The translations under genes were made by a program, and so were the position numbers. 64,000 nucleotides of DNA from JAXGXJ01 sp963829545 (lineage in GTDB: Bacteria; Actinomycetota; Thermoleophilia; RBG-16-64-13), in contig CAWHIX010000010.1 in the NCBI GenBank assembly GCA_963829545.1, positions 310,001 to 374,000 on the forward strand. Direction: 5' to 3'. This document shows positions 25,843 to 34,701 of this stretch, in pieces; the stretch's first letter is position 1, and every line of letters starts with the position of its first letter. The notes beneath the pieces are model-generated. The model was not told where the DNA came from and made no database searches. It saw only the letters and a program-made list of their open reading frames with translations.

Positions 25843-26922
25843 ATGTTCAGTGAGCGCCAAGTGATCGTCGGTTCGGTGCCGATCGGGGGCGATGCTCCGG
25901 TGTGCGTGCAATCGATGACCAACACCCGCACGGACGATGTCGCCGGCACCCTCGCCCAGATCCGCGCCTTGGCAACGGCCGGCGCTGCGCTGGTGCGGGT
26001 TGCCGTCCCCGATGGCGAGAGTGCCGCAGCGCTGCGCTCACTGGTGGCGGAGTCTCCTGTGCCCCTCATCGGAGATGTGCACTTCGACCACAAGCTGGCC
26101 GTTGCCGCCCTGGAAGCCGGGGTCGCGGGGGTGCGCATCAATCCGGGCAACATCGGGGATCGTGAAGCCGTGCGCGCCGTGGTGGACGCGGCCTTGGCGC
26201 ACGACGCGGTGATCCGAGTGGGTGTGAATAGCGGTTCGCTGCAACGCGACCTGCGCGATCTCGAAGCCCACGATCCGGCGACCGCCCTGGTGGAGTCGGC
26301 AGTGCGTCACTGCGCGCTCCTCGAGGAAATGGGCTTCTCCGCCATCAAGGTATCTGCCAAGTCGTCGGCACCCCTCGTGACCATGGCGGCCAACCGCATG
26401 TTGGCCAAGCGCGTCCCCTACCCTCTCCACATCGGCGTCACCGAAGCGGGGACGCGGTGGGCGGGCTCTATCCGCAGCGCGGTCGCCCTGGGTGTCCTGC
26501 TGGCCGACGGGGTGGGGGACACGATCCGCGTGTCTCTGGTGGGCGATCCCGTGGAGGAGGTACGTGTCGCCCTGGAGATCCTGCGCACCTTGGAGTTGGC
26601 AGCCCGTGGTCCTCGGGTGCTCGCCTGTCCCACTTGCGGCCGCACCCGCATCGACCTGGAGCCTCTGGCGGCCGAGGTGGAGCGTCGCCTGGAGGAACTG
26701 GGACTCGACCTGGAAGTAGCCGTCATGGGGTGTGTCGTCAACGGCCCGGGGGAGGCCCGTAAGGCCGATTTCGGCATCGCCGGCGGCGAGGGGGAAGGCG
26801 TGGTCTTCGCTGCGGGCAGACCGGTGAGCAAGGTGCCTCAGGAGCGGCTGGTGGACGAGTTGTTCGCCCATATAGAGGCGGCCACGAGGGCGAGAGCGTC
26901 CGAGAAGCGCAGCCCGGCGTGA
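25843..26922 (+). CDS. ispG: 4-hydroxy-3-methylbut-2-enyl diphosphate synthase IspG
   Basis: Penultimate MEP-pathway enzyme, a 4Fe-4S protein converting MEcPP to HMBPP. 359 aa, the two-domain bacterial type. Landmarks: VPIGGDAPVCVQSMTNTRT, VRINPGNIG, and the cluster ligands in LACPTCGRT and VMGCVVNGPGEA. ATG at 25843 follows a 44-bp gap after rseP. Confidence 0.96.
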   Translation: MFSERQVIVGSVPIGGDAPVCVQSMTNTRTDDVAGTLAQIRALATAGAALVRVAVPDGESAAALRSLVAESPVPLIGDVHFDHKLAVAALEAGVAGVRINPGNIGDREAVRAVVDAALAHDAVIRVGVNSGSLQRDLRDLEAHDPATALVESAVRHCALLEEMGFSAIKVSAKSSAPLVTMAANRMLAKRVPYPLHIGVTEAGTRWAGSIRSAVALGVLLADGVGDTIRVSLVGDPVEEVRVALEILRTLELAARGPRVLACPTCGRTRIDLEPLAAEVERRLEELGLDLEVAVMGCVVNGPGEARKADFGIAGGEGEGVVFAAGRPVSKVPQERLVDELFAHIEAATRARASEKRSPA

Positions 26923-26940
26923 TGTCCGGCGGCTTCGCGA

Positions 26941-26957
26941 TGCTAGACTGCTAGACT
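26941..26957 (+). repeat. Tandem 8-bp repeat with extended -10-like boxes before proS
   Basis: TGCTAGAC occurs twice in direct tandem (26941-26956). Each unit gives TG-C-TAGACT, an extended -10-like element, about 65 bp before the proS ATG. No matching -35 box is seen. It may be the proS promoter or a chance repeat. Confidence 0.35.
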
Positions 26958-27018
26958 GTCTGGACGCGCGGCCTGTCGCGCCGCGCGCCACTCATCCGTC
27001 CATCCTGAGGAGGACCTG

Positions 27019-28773
27019 ATGCGGGCCACAGCCCTTTTCATGCCCACCGTCAAAGAAGACCCTGCCGACGCTGAGGCGATCAGTCACAAGCTGATGGTCA
27101 GAGGCGGCTTCGTGCGCCAGTTCGCCTCCGGCATCTATGTCTTCCTACCTCTGGGGTGGAGGGTCATGCAGCGTATCTGCCGGATCCTCCGCGAGGAGAT
27201 GGACGCCATCGGCGCCCAAGAGCTCTCCATGCCCACCCTGCATCCCGCCGACGTGTGGCAGGCCACCGGGCGCTACGACGCTATCGGCCAGGAGATGTTC
27301 CGCCTTGAGGACAGAGGGGGGCGCGACATGGTGCTGGCGATGACACACGAGGAAGTGTTCGCTTGGCTGGCGTCACGGGAGCTGCGCTCCTACCGGGATC
27401 TACCCCAGACGTGGTACCAGCTGCAGCTCAAGTTCCGGGATGAGCCGCGGCCCAAAGGCGGCGTGCTGCGGGTGCGCGAGTTCTTGATGAAGGACTCTTA
27501 TACCTTCGACCTCGACGACGCGGGCCTGGAGAAGAGCTACGCCAAACACATAGGCGCTTACGACCGCATATTCAGCCGCTGCGGGCTGGAATTCTACCGG
27601 GTGGAGAGCGACAGCGGGTTCATGGGCGGGGCTCAGGCCCACGAGTACATGGCGCCGTCGCCCGCCGGAGAGGACCGGGTGGCGATGTGCCCGGCCTGCG
27701 GGTACGCCGCGAACGTGGAACTGGCCCGGTCGGTGGCCCGAGCGCCGGAGGATGCCGGTCAAGGCGCGGCTGTGGAGGGCGCTGGGCTCGCCGATGCAGC
27801 CGCCGCCGCGGGTCCCGAGGAAGTCTCTACGCCGGACAAGCGGACGATAGAAGAGGTATCGGCTTTTCTGGGCATCGCACATTCCTCGCTCATCAAGGCC
27901 CTGGTGTACATGGCCGACGACAAGCCGGTCATGGCCCTCGTGCGAGGCGATCACAGCCTGCACGAGAACAAGCTGTCTCGCTACCTGAAAAGCGAGGTGC
28001 GTCCCGCGCGTCCCGAGGAAGTCAAAGAAGCCACCGGAGCGGATGTGGGTTTCGTCGGTCCGGTGGGTGTGGATCTGCGCATCGTCGCTGACGAGAGCCT
28101 CAGGCCGGACGGGCAGGGAGGCGCCCGCGCCTACGCCGCGGGCGCCAACAAGGAGCACACCCACCTACGCGGTGTGGTCGTCGGTCGGGACTTCCAGCCC
28201 GAGTTTGCCGACCTGCGCGAGGCGGAAGAAGGCGACGCCTGTCAGGAATGCGGCCAGGCCCTCATCATCAAGCAGGTAATCGAGGTCGGCAACATCTTCA
28301 AGCTGGGGACCAAGTACTCTCTTCCTCTGGGAGCCACCGTCCTCGACGAAGCCGGCGATGAGCGGCCCATAGTCATGGGCTCCTACGGCATCGGTCCTGC
28401 CCGCATAGCGGCGGCGGCGGTGGAGCAGAGCAACGATGCCCGCGGGATCCTGTGGCCCAAGAGCATAGCTCCCTTCGATGTCCACCTGGTGCAGGTGCAG
28501 GTGAAGGATCCCGTGCAGGGCCAAGTTGCTGCCGACGTCTACGAGATGCTGCAGGCCCAGGGCTGGGAGGTGCTCTGGGACGACCGCGACGAGCGCCCCG
28601 GTTTCAAGTTCGCCGACGCCGAACTCATCGGCTGCCCCGTGCGCGTGACGGTGGGCAAGAAGGCCGCCGAGGGGATAGTGGAAGTTCAGCCCAGGATAGA
28701 GGGAGAGCGTCGGGAAGTGCCGTTGGAGGAATGCGCCGCCCTGGTAGCGGACCTCTGGAAGGCGGCGCCCTAG
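27019..28773 (+). CDS. proS: Prolyl-tRNA synthetase (bacterial type)
   Basis: Charges tRNA-Pro. 584 aa, the bacterial form with an editing (YbaK-like) insertion between class II motifs 2 and 3. Motif 1 region FASGIYVFLPLGWRVMQR; motif 2 TWYQLQLKFRDEPRPKGGVL; insertion about 230-410 including IKALVYMADDKPVMALVRGD; motif 3 MGSYGIGPARIAAAAVEQ; then the anticodon-binding domain (PFDVHLVQV). The ATG has AGGAGG upstream. A 208-bp promoter/leader region separates it from rimP. Confidence 0.97.
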   Translation: MRATALFMPTVKEDPADAEAISHKLMVRGGFVRQFASGIYVFLPLGWRVMQRICRILREEMDAIGAQELSMPTLHPADVWQATGRYDAIGQEMFRLEDRGGRDMVLAMTHEEVFAWLASRELRSYRDLPQTWYQLQLKFRDEPRPKGGVLRVREFLMKDSYTFDLDDAGLEKSYAKHIGAYDRIFSRCGLEFYRVESDSGFMGGAQAHEYMAPSPAGEDRVAMCPACGYAANVELARSVARAPEDAGQGAAVEGAGLADAAAAAGPEEVSTPDKRTIEEVSAFLGIAHSSLIKALVYMADDKPVMALVRGDHSLHENKLSRYLKSEVRPARPEEVKEATGADVGFVGPVGVDLRIVADESLRPDGQGGARAYAAGANKEHTHLRGVVVGRDFQPEFADLREAEEGDACQECGQALIIKQVIEVGNIFKLGTKYSLPLGATVLDEAGDERPIVMGSYGIGPARIAAAAVEQSNDARGILWPKSIAPFDVHLVQVQVKDPVQGQVAADVYEMLQAQGWEVLWDDRDERPGFKFADAELIGCPVRVTVGKKAAEGIVEVQPRIEGERREVPLEECAALVADLWKAAP

Positions 28774-28872
28774 GGCTAGCAGGTCACGCGGGCCAGGGGC
28801 ACCAAGAATCCCAGCCAAATACTGAGGAGCGTCACTGTGTCCGCCAAGGCTTGCCGAAGGCGTGCCGCGGCG

Positions 28873-28901
28873 GGGACAGTTACGCGACATGGTGCTATAA
28901 T
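28873..28901 (+). promoter_or_regulatory. Promoter of the rimP-nusA-infB operon
   Basis: GGGACA (28873-28878), exactly 17 bp, then a perfect TATAAT (28896-28901). It is the best -10 in the window, in the proS-rimP gap, predicting a transcript start near 28908, about 75 nt before rimP. Confidence 0.75.
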
Positions 28902-28933
28902 CCCCCAGCAAATCAAAGCCAAGCTGTTTTTCC

Positions 28934-28965
28934 AAAGTGGGTGCAGGTGGGCCCACTTTTGTTTT
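28934..28965 (+). terminator. Intrinsic-terminator-like attenuator in the rimP leader
   Basis: AAAGTGGG (28934-28941) pairs perfectly with CCCACTTT (28952-28959) across a 10-nt loop; TTTT-G-TTTT runs through 28957-28965. It lies between the promoter above and the rimP start, so it would act on the operon's own leader transcript. As nusA itself is in the operon, feedback attenuation is plausible but inferred. Confidence 0.65.
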
Positions 28966-28981
28966 AGGCGAGGAAGAGGTC

Positions 28982-29434
28982 GTGGAACTCACCGACGCTT
29001 GGTTCCAGGAGGTCATCGGCCGCGAGGTCGGGGATGTGGAACTGGTGATGGCGCAGGTGGCCGGTAGCAGGCGGCAGAAGACCGTACGTCTGTACATCGA
29101 CCATCCCGACGGTATCACCCACGACCTGTGCGCTCGGGTATCGGCTGTGGTGGGCCAGGCTCTGGACGAGAGCGACGCCATAGACGTGTCGTACACCCTG
29201 GAGGTGAGCTCGCCGGGCATCGAGAGACCGCTGCGGAAGCGCAGCCACTTCGAGGCCCAATTGGGGAAGACGGTGTACGTGAAGACCCGAACGCCGATCG
29301 AAGGGCGCAAGGTTTGGCAAGGGGTCCTGCGAGAGGTGGGATCCGAGGACATCGAGATCGAAGAGGCGGGAGTAGCGGCACGCATCCCGCTGGGCGAGAT
29401 AACCGACGCCCATCTGAAATACGAGTTCAGATAG
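28982..29434 (+). CDS. rimP: Ribosome maturation factor RimP
   Basis: A 150-aa factor for 30S subunit assembly. The N-terminal domain holds VELVMAQVAG...TVRLYIDHPDGIT and the core LEVSSPGIERPLRKRSHFEA; the C-terminal SH3-like barrel ends IPLGEITDAHLKYEF. An upstream in-frame GTG at 28937 lies inside the terminator stem, so GTG 28982, with GAGGAAGAGG before it, is preferred. It starts the classic rimP-nusA-ylxR-infB-rbfA-truB-ribF cluster. Confidence 0.93.
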   Translation: MELTDAWFQEVIGREVGDVELVMAQVAGSRRQKTVRLYIDHPDGITHDLCARVSAVVGQALDESDAIDVSYTLEVSSPGIERPLRKRSHFEAQLGKTVYVKTRTPIEGRKVWQGVLREVGSEDIEIEEAGVAARIPLGEITDAHLKYEFR

Positions 29435-29442
29435 GGGAGGGA

Positions 29443-30612
29443 ATGAACAAGGAGACAATAGAGGCTCTCCGGCAGATTGAGAAAGAAAAGGGCATTCCCT
29501 TCGACCTGCTCATCGACGCGCTGGAGGAAGCTCTCCACTCGGCATACAACAAGAGTGGCAACGCCGTCCCCTTCTCGGAGGTCAAGATCGACCGCGAGAC
29601 GGGGGAGATCCACGTATTCGAGCTCATCTTCCCGCCCGGGGAAGAACCGGAGATAGAGGACGAAGAGACCGAGATAGACACCTCGGCCGCTGAACGTCAG
29701 GAGATAACGCCGGAGGATTTCGGCCGCATCGCCGCGCAGACGGCCAAGCAGGTCATCTACCAGCGCATACGCGAGGCCGAGCAGGGTATCGTCTTCAAAG
29801 AGTACTCCGACCGGGTCGGCGAGATCGTCACCGGCATCGTGCAGCAGTCGGACAGCCGCTACACCCTGGTCGATCTGGGCCGGGTGGAAGCGCGCCTGCC
29901 CAGGAGCGAGCAGGTCCCCACCGAGCGCTACGAGCACGGCATGCGCCTGAAGGCGGTCATCAAAGAGGTCTCCCAGAACCCCAAAGAGCCGCCCATCATC
30001 CTGTCGCGACGCAGCGAAGAACTGGTGCGGCGGTTGTTCGAACTCGAGGTGCCCGAGATCTCCGACGGATTGGTGGAGATCGTGGGGGTGGCGCGCGAAC
30101 CGGGCTATCGCTCCAAGATCTCGGTGATTTCGCACAGTGACGGCGTGGACCCCGTGGGCGCCTGCGTGGGGCCGCGAGGCTCGCGGGTGCGCATGGTCGT
30201 TTCCGAGTTGCGCGGTGAGAAGATCGACATCATCCCCTTCGACGACGAACCGGCCCGCTTCGTGGCCAAGTCGCTCTCGCCGGCCCGAGTGCGGGAAGTG
30301 CTGCTCGACGACGAACAGCGGGAGGCCACCGTTGTGGTCCCGGACGACCAGTTGTCGCTGGCCATCGGTAAGGAGGGGCAGAACGCCCGTCTGGCCAACC
30401 GGCTTACCGGCTGGAAGATCGACATCAAGTCCGAGACGGAGATGAGCGAGGAGGACAAGGTCATGTCTTCGACCGAAGTGGAGTCGGAAGTGGCCGATGG
30501 ACGCTGCCACGCTCTGACTGTGGGCGGTAAGCGCTGTCCTAACGCGGCCTTGGCAGGCAGCCGATACTGCGGTATACCTTCACATCAGGCACTGGAGGAT
30601 GAGCGTCGCTGA
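29443..30612 (+). CDS. nusA: Transcription factor NusA with a Cys/His-rich C-terminal tail
   Basis: Binds RNA polymerase and modulates pausing, termination and antitermination. 389 aa: NTD (MNKETIEALRQIEKEKGIPF), S1 domain (GEIVTGIVQQSDSRYTLVDL), KH1 and KH2 (VGACVGPRGSRVRMV; LAIGKEGQNARLANRLTGW). After KH2 the last ~38 residues hold CHALTVGGKRC, then SRYCGIPSH: three Cys and a His spaced like a small zinc-binding module similar to the C-x-T-x-x-G-x-x-C...YC..H pattern seen at ends of unrelated proteins. ATG 29443 matches the family start. Confidence 0.94.
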   Translation: MNKETIEALRQIEKEKGIPFDLLIDALEEALHSAYNKSGNAVPFSEVKIDRETGEIHVFELIFPPGEEPEIEDEETEIDTSAAERQEITPEDFGRIAAQTAKQVIYQRIREAEQGIVFKEYSDRVGEIVTGIVQQSDSRYTLVDLGRVEARLPRSEQVPTERYEHGMRLKAVIKEVSQNPKEPPIILSRRSEELVRRLFELEVPEISDGLVEIVGVAREPGYRSKISVISHSDGVDPVGACVGPRGSRVRMVVSELRGEKIDIIPFDDEPARFVAKSLSPARVREVLLDDEQREATVVVPDDQLSLAIGKEGQNARLANRLTGWKIDIKSETEMSEEDKVMSSTEVESEVADGRCHALTVGGKRCPNAALAGSRYCGIPSHQALEDERR

Positions 30613-30974
30613 GTGGTAGAGCGGTACAGCGAGAACCGGCGCACGCCGGGCCGGGGTGCCCGGACGTCAAAGGACGGCAGCCCGAGCGGCAGTGTATCGG
30701 GTGTGGCCGGCGGGGACCCCAGGCTGAGTTCGTCCGGCTGACGGTGAAGTCAGACTCGACGCCGTCGCTCGTGACGGTGGCGAATGGCAGGGAGCATGCG
30801 GGTAGGGGGGCGTATCTGTGCAGACGACAGTCGTGCTTGGATCGGGCCCTTCATCGGAAGGCTTTTCAGCGTGCCTTTCGAAGGAGCGTCGTCCCGGACG
30901 TTGACGAGATTACGGCGGAACTGAGGACGGAGTGCGCGACGGGGACTGAAGCGAACGACACGGCAGGTGGCTAG
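30609..30974 (+). CDS. ylxR: YlxR/RNase P-modulating family protein, start uncertain
   Basis: A small basic protein of the YlxR (DUF448) family; members have been reported to bind RNase P RNA or act as transcriptional regulators. The core is clear: QCIGCGRRGPQAEFVRLTV, then GRGAYLCRRQSCLDRALHRK. In this frame there is no ATG, GTG or TTG between the nusA stop and the CIGCGRR motif. The only candidate is CTG 30609, overlapping the nusA stop as CTGA. The alternative is GTG 30613 with a one-base error near 30680. The 3' end overlaps infB (TAGTG). Confidence 0.75.
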   Translation: MSGRAVQREPAHAGPGCPDVKGRQPERQCIGCGRRGPQAEFVRLTVKSDSTPSLVTVANGREHAGRGAYLCRRQSCLDRALHRKAFQRAFRRSVVPDVDEITAELRTECATGTEANDTAGG

Positions 30975-33943
30975 TGGCGAAGAGACGGGTTTACGAGATC
31001 GCTAAGGAGAAGGGCCTGACGAACCAGGAGTTGCTGGAGCGTCTGCACGCAGCGGGGATCGATATCAAGAGCAGTGTCTCCAGCGTAGAGGACGCCGACG
31101 TCGAACGCGCCCTTTCCCCGGCGGCCAAGAAGGAAACCGTCAAGTCGGGGGCCAAGAAGGCTCCAGAGCCCAGTGCTGCTCCGGCCGCCCCTGCGCCGCG
31201 CGCCTCTCGTGCCAAGACGGCCCCTGCGGAGACGGCCCCTGCGGAGACGCCGCCCGCGGCGCCTGTGGGCGAGACGGTCACTCCATCCAAGCCCAAGGAG
31301 GCGCCGAAGGCCGAGCCGCGCAAGCCCGCAGGGGCAGCGACTGCGAAGCCGCCCGCTGCCGCGCCTGGGGCACCCAAGGCGGAGGAACGCAAGCCGGAGA
31401 CACCTGGTCCGGAAGCTGCAGGTCCCGAGACGTCCTCCCCCGAGGGCGTCGGTCGGCCGGCAGTCGAGGCCGAAATTGCGAAGACTGAGACTGCGGGGCT
31501 TGTCGGCCAAGAGCCCACCGCCCCGCGTACCGATGCGCCGTCTCCCTCGGGTCCGAGACCGGAGGGTCCCCGACCCGAGGGCAGCAGACCTCCGTTGCCG
31601 CGCAGGCCCGTCGGCCGCCCGCCCCGGGGGCGGGGGCCTCGTCTGGAAGACCTGCCCACCGTGGTAGGCCCCGGTGTGCCCTTGCGCAAGGGGGTCAAAC
31701 CCTCGGGCAACGTGGTGACGAAGGAAGAATTGGCGCGTATGAAGGCGGAAAAGGCCGCAAAGGCCGAGGAGGCGCGCAAGGCGGCAGCGGCCGCAGCGGC
31801 CGAGGCCGCTGCGAAACCGGCCCCCACCGAGCCTCCGGTGACCCCGGGCAGAGGCCCTGCTCCGCGTCCGTTCTCGCCTGCGGGCCCTCGTCCTGGCCGA
31901 CCCGGTCCCGTGGTGCCGGAGCGGCGCGATCGTCCCGACAGGACAGCTGCTCCTGTGTCGGCCGAGCCGCGAAAGGACCGCCCGGATGGTGCCCAACCTG
32001 CGGCTCCAGCACGGGCGGGGAGTCCGTCGCGGGTTCGCCGCGGAGACGACAAGCCGGCGAGGCGCAGGGTCATCATCGATTCTCAGGCAGGACGGAAGGG
32101 CGGCAGGGGTAACCTGCGCGACCCGCGTGGAGCCGTTGCCGAGGCGGAGAAGCCGGTCGCCAAGAAGAAGACCCCTCCCGGAGTCGACTCCCCCGCCAAG
32201 GTCAAGAGTGGCGCCAGCGTCAAGGACCTGGGCGAGGCCCTGGAGTTGAGCGCCGGCGAACTCATAAAGACGCTCATCCGCCTGGGCGAGATGGTCACTA
32301 TCACCCAGTCGCTCTCCGACGATGCCGTCCTTATCCTGGCCGAGGAATTCGAGCGGCAGGTGGAGATCGAACACGCCGAAGAGGAAAAGGAAGGCCCTGA
32401 GGCCTTTGTCGACGATCCGGCCGATCTCTCTCCACGGGCACCGGTTGTGACGGTCATGGGGCACGTCGACCACGGCAAGACCTCGCTGCTCGACGCTATC
32501 CGCGAAACGGAAGTGGTCAAGTCGGAGGCCGGGGGCATCACGCAGCACATCGGCGCCTATCAGGTGACCCACGGCGAGAAGAGGGTCACTTTCCTGGATA
32601 CGCCCGGCCACGAAGCCTTCACCGCCATGCGGGCGCGCGGCGCCAAGTCGACGGATATCGCCGTCATCGTGGTGGCCGCCAACGACGGTGTCATGCCGCA
32701 GACCTTGGAGGCCATCAGCCACGCGAAGGCGGCCGAGGTGCCCATGCTGGTGGCCATCAACAAGATGGACCTTCCCGATGCCAACCCGGACAGGGTCAAG
32801 GCTCAGCTATCCGAAGAGGGCCTGGTCCCCGAGTCCTACGGCGGTGACACGGTCATGGTCGAGGTATCGGCGAAGCAGCGTCTGAACCTCGAAGAACTCA
32901 TGGACATGATCCTTCTGCTCGCCGAAGTGCAGGAACTGAAGGCCAACGCCAAGGCGTCGGCATCGGGTGTGGTGATCGAGGCCCAGTTGGACGTGGGTCG
33001 CGGTCCGGTGGCCACGATCCTCGTGCAGCGCGGCACGCTGCAGGTGGGCGACGCTCTGGTCAGCGGAGAGGCTCACGGCAAGGTCAAGGCCATGTTCGAC
33101 TTCACGGGCAAGCCGCTCACAAAGGCGGGGCCATCGGTCCCGGTGCAGATTCTCGGTTTCAACACGCTCCCCGCGGCCGGGGATTTCGTCATGGTGGCCA
33201 AAGACGAGCGCGAGGCTCGGCAGAAGGCCGAGCAGCGGACCGCCCGCCTTCGCCAGGAGCAGGTGGCCAAGAGCCGGGGCGGCGCGAGCAGCTTGGACGA
33301 GTTCTATCGTCGCATCAAAGAGGGCCGGGTGAAGGAACTTCCCCTCGTCCTCAAGGGCGACGTGGCCGGGTCGGTCGAGGCTCTGGAGGAATCCCTGCGT
33401 AACATCACCCACCCGGAGGTGAAGGTCGAGGTCATCTTCGCGGGAGTGGGGGGTATCAACGAGTCGGACATCATGTTGGCCTCGGCCTCCAAAGCGGTCG
33501 TCATAGGCTTCAACGTCCGTCCGTCGGTGGCCGCCAAGGCGCTGGCCGAGCAGGAGCAGGTCGACGTACGCACCTATCGGGTCATCTACAAGGCCATCGA
33601 GGATGTCGAAGCGGCCCTGGTGGGCCTGCTGGAGCCGGAGCAAGTGGAAGAAGAGCTGGGGACGGCCGAGATCAGGCAGGTCTTCCGCGCCTCCCGCATC
33701 GGCACCATCGCCGGCTGCTACGTGCTCACGGGCAAGCTCACCCGCTCGGCGCGGGTGCGCGTGGTGCGCAACGGCAGTATCGTCCACGAGGGCAGCATAG
33801 GCACGTTGAAGCGTTTCGCGGACGACGTCAGAGAAGTGCAGACCGGCTACGAGTGTGGTCTCCATCTGGACAACTTCGACGACATCCACGAAGGTGACAT
33901 CGTCGAAGCATACGAGATCAAGGAAGTTGCCCGCACACAGTAG
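30974..33943 (+). CDS. infB: Translation initiation factor IF-2
   Basis: GTPase that brings fMet-tRNA to the 30S subunit. 989 aa. The N-terminal IF2N domain (RVYEIAKEKGLTNQELLERL) is followed by about 330 residues rich in Ala, Pro, Glu, Arg and Gly, including an APAET duplication. A second IF2N (SVKDLGEALELSAGELIKTL) precedes the G domain: GHVDHGKTSLLD (about 497), DTPGHEAF, NKMD. Domains II-IV follow, ending with the fMet-tRNA-binding barrel. Long Ala/Pro-rich tails are typical of actinobacterial IF-2. GTG start overlaps the ylxR stop. Confidence 0.97.
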   Translation: MAKRRVYEIAKEKGLTNQELLERLHAAGIDIKSSVSSVEDADVERALSPAAKKETVKSGAKKAPEPSAAPAAPAPRASRAKTAPAETAPAETPPAAPVGETVTPSKPKEAPKAEPRKPAGAATAKPPAAAPGAPKAEERKPETPGPEAAGPETSSPEGVGRPAVEAEIAKTETAGLVGQEPTAPRTDAPSPSGPRPEGPRPEGSRPPLPRRPVGRPPRGRGPRLEDLPTVVGPGVPLRKGVKPSGNVVTKEELARMKAEKAAKAEEARKAAAAAAAEAAAKPAPTEPPVTPGRGPAPRPFSPAGPRPGRPGPVVPERRDRPDRTAAPVSAEPRKDRPDGAQPAAPARAGSPSRVRRGDDKPARRRVIIDSQAGRKGGRGNLRDPRGAVAEAEKPVAKKKTPPGVDSPAKVKSGASVKDLGEALELSAGELIKTLIRLGEMVTITQSLSDDAVLILAEEFERQVEIEHAEEEKEGPEAFVDDPADLSPRAPVVTVMGHVDHGKTSLLDAIRETEVVKSEAGGITQHIGAYQVTHGEKRVTFLDTPGHEAFTAMRARGAKSTDIAVIVVAANDGVMPQTLEAISHAKAAEVPMLVAINKMDLPDANPDRVKAQLSEEGLVPESYGGDTVMVEVSAKQRLNLEELMDMILLLAEVQELKANAKASASGVVIEAQLDVGRGPVATILVQRGTLQVGDALVSGEAHGKVKAMFDFTGKPLTKAGPSVPVQILGFNTLPAAGDFVMVAKDEREARQKAEQRTARLRQEQVAKSRGGASSLDEFYRRIKEGRVKELPLVLKGDVAGSVEALEESLRNITHPEVKVEVIFAGVGGINESDIMLASASKAVVIGFNVRPSVAAKALAEQEQVDVRTYRVIYKAIEDVEAALVGLLEPEQVEEELGTAEIRQVFRASRIGTIAGCYVLTGKLTRSARVRVVRNGSIVHEGSIGTLKRFADDVREVQTGYECGLHLDNFDDIHEGDIVEAYEIKEVARTQ

Positions 33944-33959
33944 AAGCAGCAAGGGCTTC

Positions 33960-34244
33960 GTGGGCATCCTCTCGGCGGAGCTGTTCTTCCCCGAGACCGG
34001 GTCCCTGAAGGGAAAACGCATGTTCTTGCGGCGGATCCGCGATCAGGTCACCCGCCAACACGGTGCGTCCTTCGCCGAGGTCGGCTTCCAGGATGTCTGG
34101 CAGCGCTCGAGAGTCATCGTGGCCGTGGCCGCTTCCGACCTGCACGTCCTCGAGGAGCGGTTGGACCGCGTGAGAGTGTATCTTGACGGACAAGAGTGGG
34201 TCTTGACCTCGTGCGAGACCGAGGTGGTGGATATATATGCGTAA
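33960..34244 (+). CDS. ylxP: YlxP/DUF503 family protein
   Basis: A 94-aa protein of DUF503, found next to infB-rbfA in many Gram-positives; reported to bind nucleic acid or aid ribosome function but not well defined. Conserved: ELFFPETGSLKGKRMFLRR and DVWQRSRVIVAVAASD. The GTG at 33960 gives the family start VGILSAEL. It overlaps rbfA by 8 bp. Confidence 0.85.
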   Translation: MGILSAELFFPETGSLKGKRMFLRRIRDQVTRQHGASFAEVGFQDVWQRSRVIVAVAASDLHVLEERLDRVRVYLDGQEWVLTSCETEVVDIYA

Positions 34245-34701
34245 CGTTTCTTCCTATCGCATGCGCCGGGTGAACGAGGCGCTCAAAGAGATAATCGGGA
34301 CGGCCCTCACCCGGGACATAAAGGACCCGCGCATCGGGTTCGTGACCCTCACCGGTGTCGACACAGCCGCGGATCTTACGCACGCCAAGGTGTTCGTGTC
34401 CGTTTACGGAAAGAAGGCGGAGAAGGACGCCACCATGGAGGGCCTGCGGGCCGCCCGTCCCTACCTGCAGAGGCTCATCAATGACGAACTCGACCTTAGG
34501 CGGACGCCCAATCTGGAGTTCGTCTACGACGTGAGTATCGACCAGGGCATGCGCATCCAGGCCATGCTCAACGCCAGCGGAGTGGCCGACCTGCCTCCCG
34601 AAGAGAGCAGCGAACCCCTGCCCGAGGCCGAGCCTGCACCCGCACCCGCGCTCGAACCTGAGTCTGGGTCCGGGCAGGCCGAGCACGAGTCGGGGCGATG
34701 A
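34237..34701 (+). CDS. rbfA: Ribosome-binding factor A
   Basis: KH-type cold-shock factor for 16S rRNA 5' end maturation. 154 aa. MRRVNEALKEIIGTALTRDI, DPRIGFVTLTGVDTAADLTH and the LEFVYDVSIDQGMRIQAML end are standard. A ~35-residue acidic Glu/Pro/Ala tail follows. ATGA overlap with nrnA. Confidence 0.94.
   Translation: MRNVSSYRMRRVNEALKEIIGTALTRDIKDPRIGFVTLTGVDTAADLTHAKVFVSVYGKKAEKDATMEGLRAARPYLQRLINDELDLRRTPNLEFVYDVSIDQGMRIQAMLNASGVADLPPEESSEPLPEAEPAPAPALEPESGSGQAEHESGR

Noticed and set aside
28165..30510. A 781-codon open frame on the minus strand opposite proS-rimP-nusA
   Set aside because: It mirrors three confidently identified + strand genes; such long antisense frames are expected at this GC content, and its translation is low-complexity with no recognisable motif.
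30971..32722. A 583-codon minus-strand open frame opposite infB
   Set aside because: Shadow of the Ala/Pro/Arg-rich IF-2 coding sequence; no ribosome site or domain.
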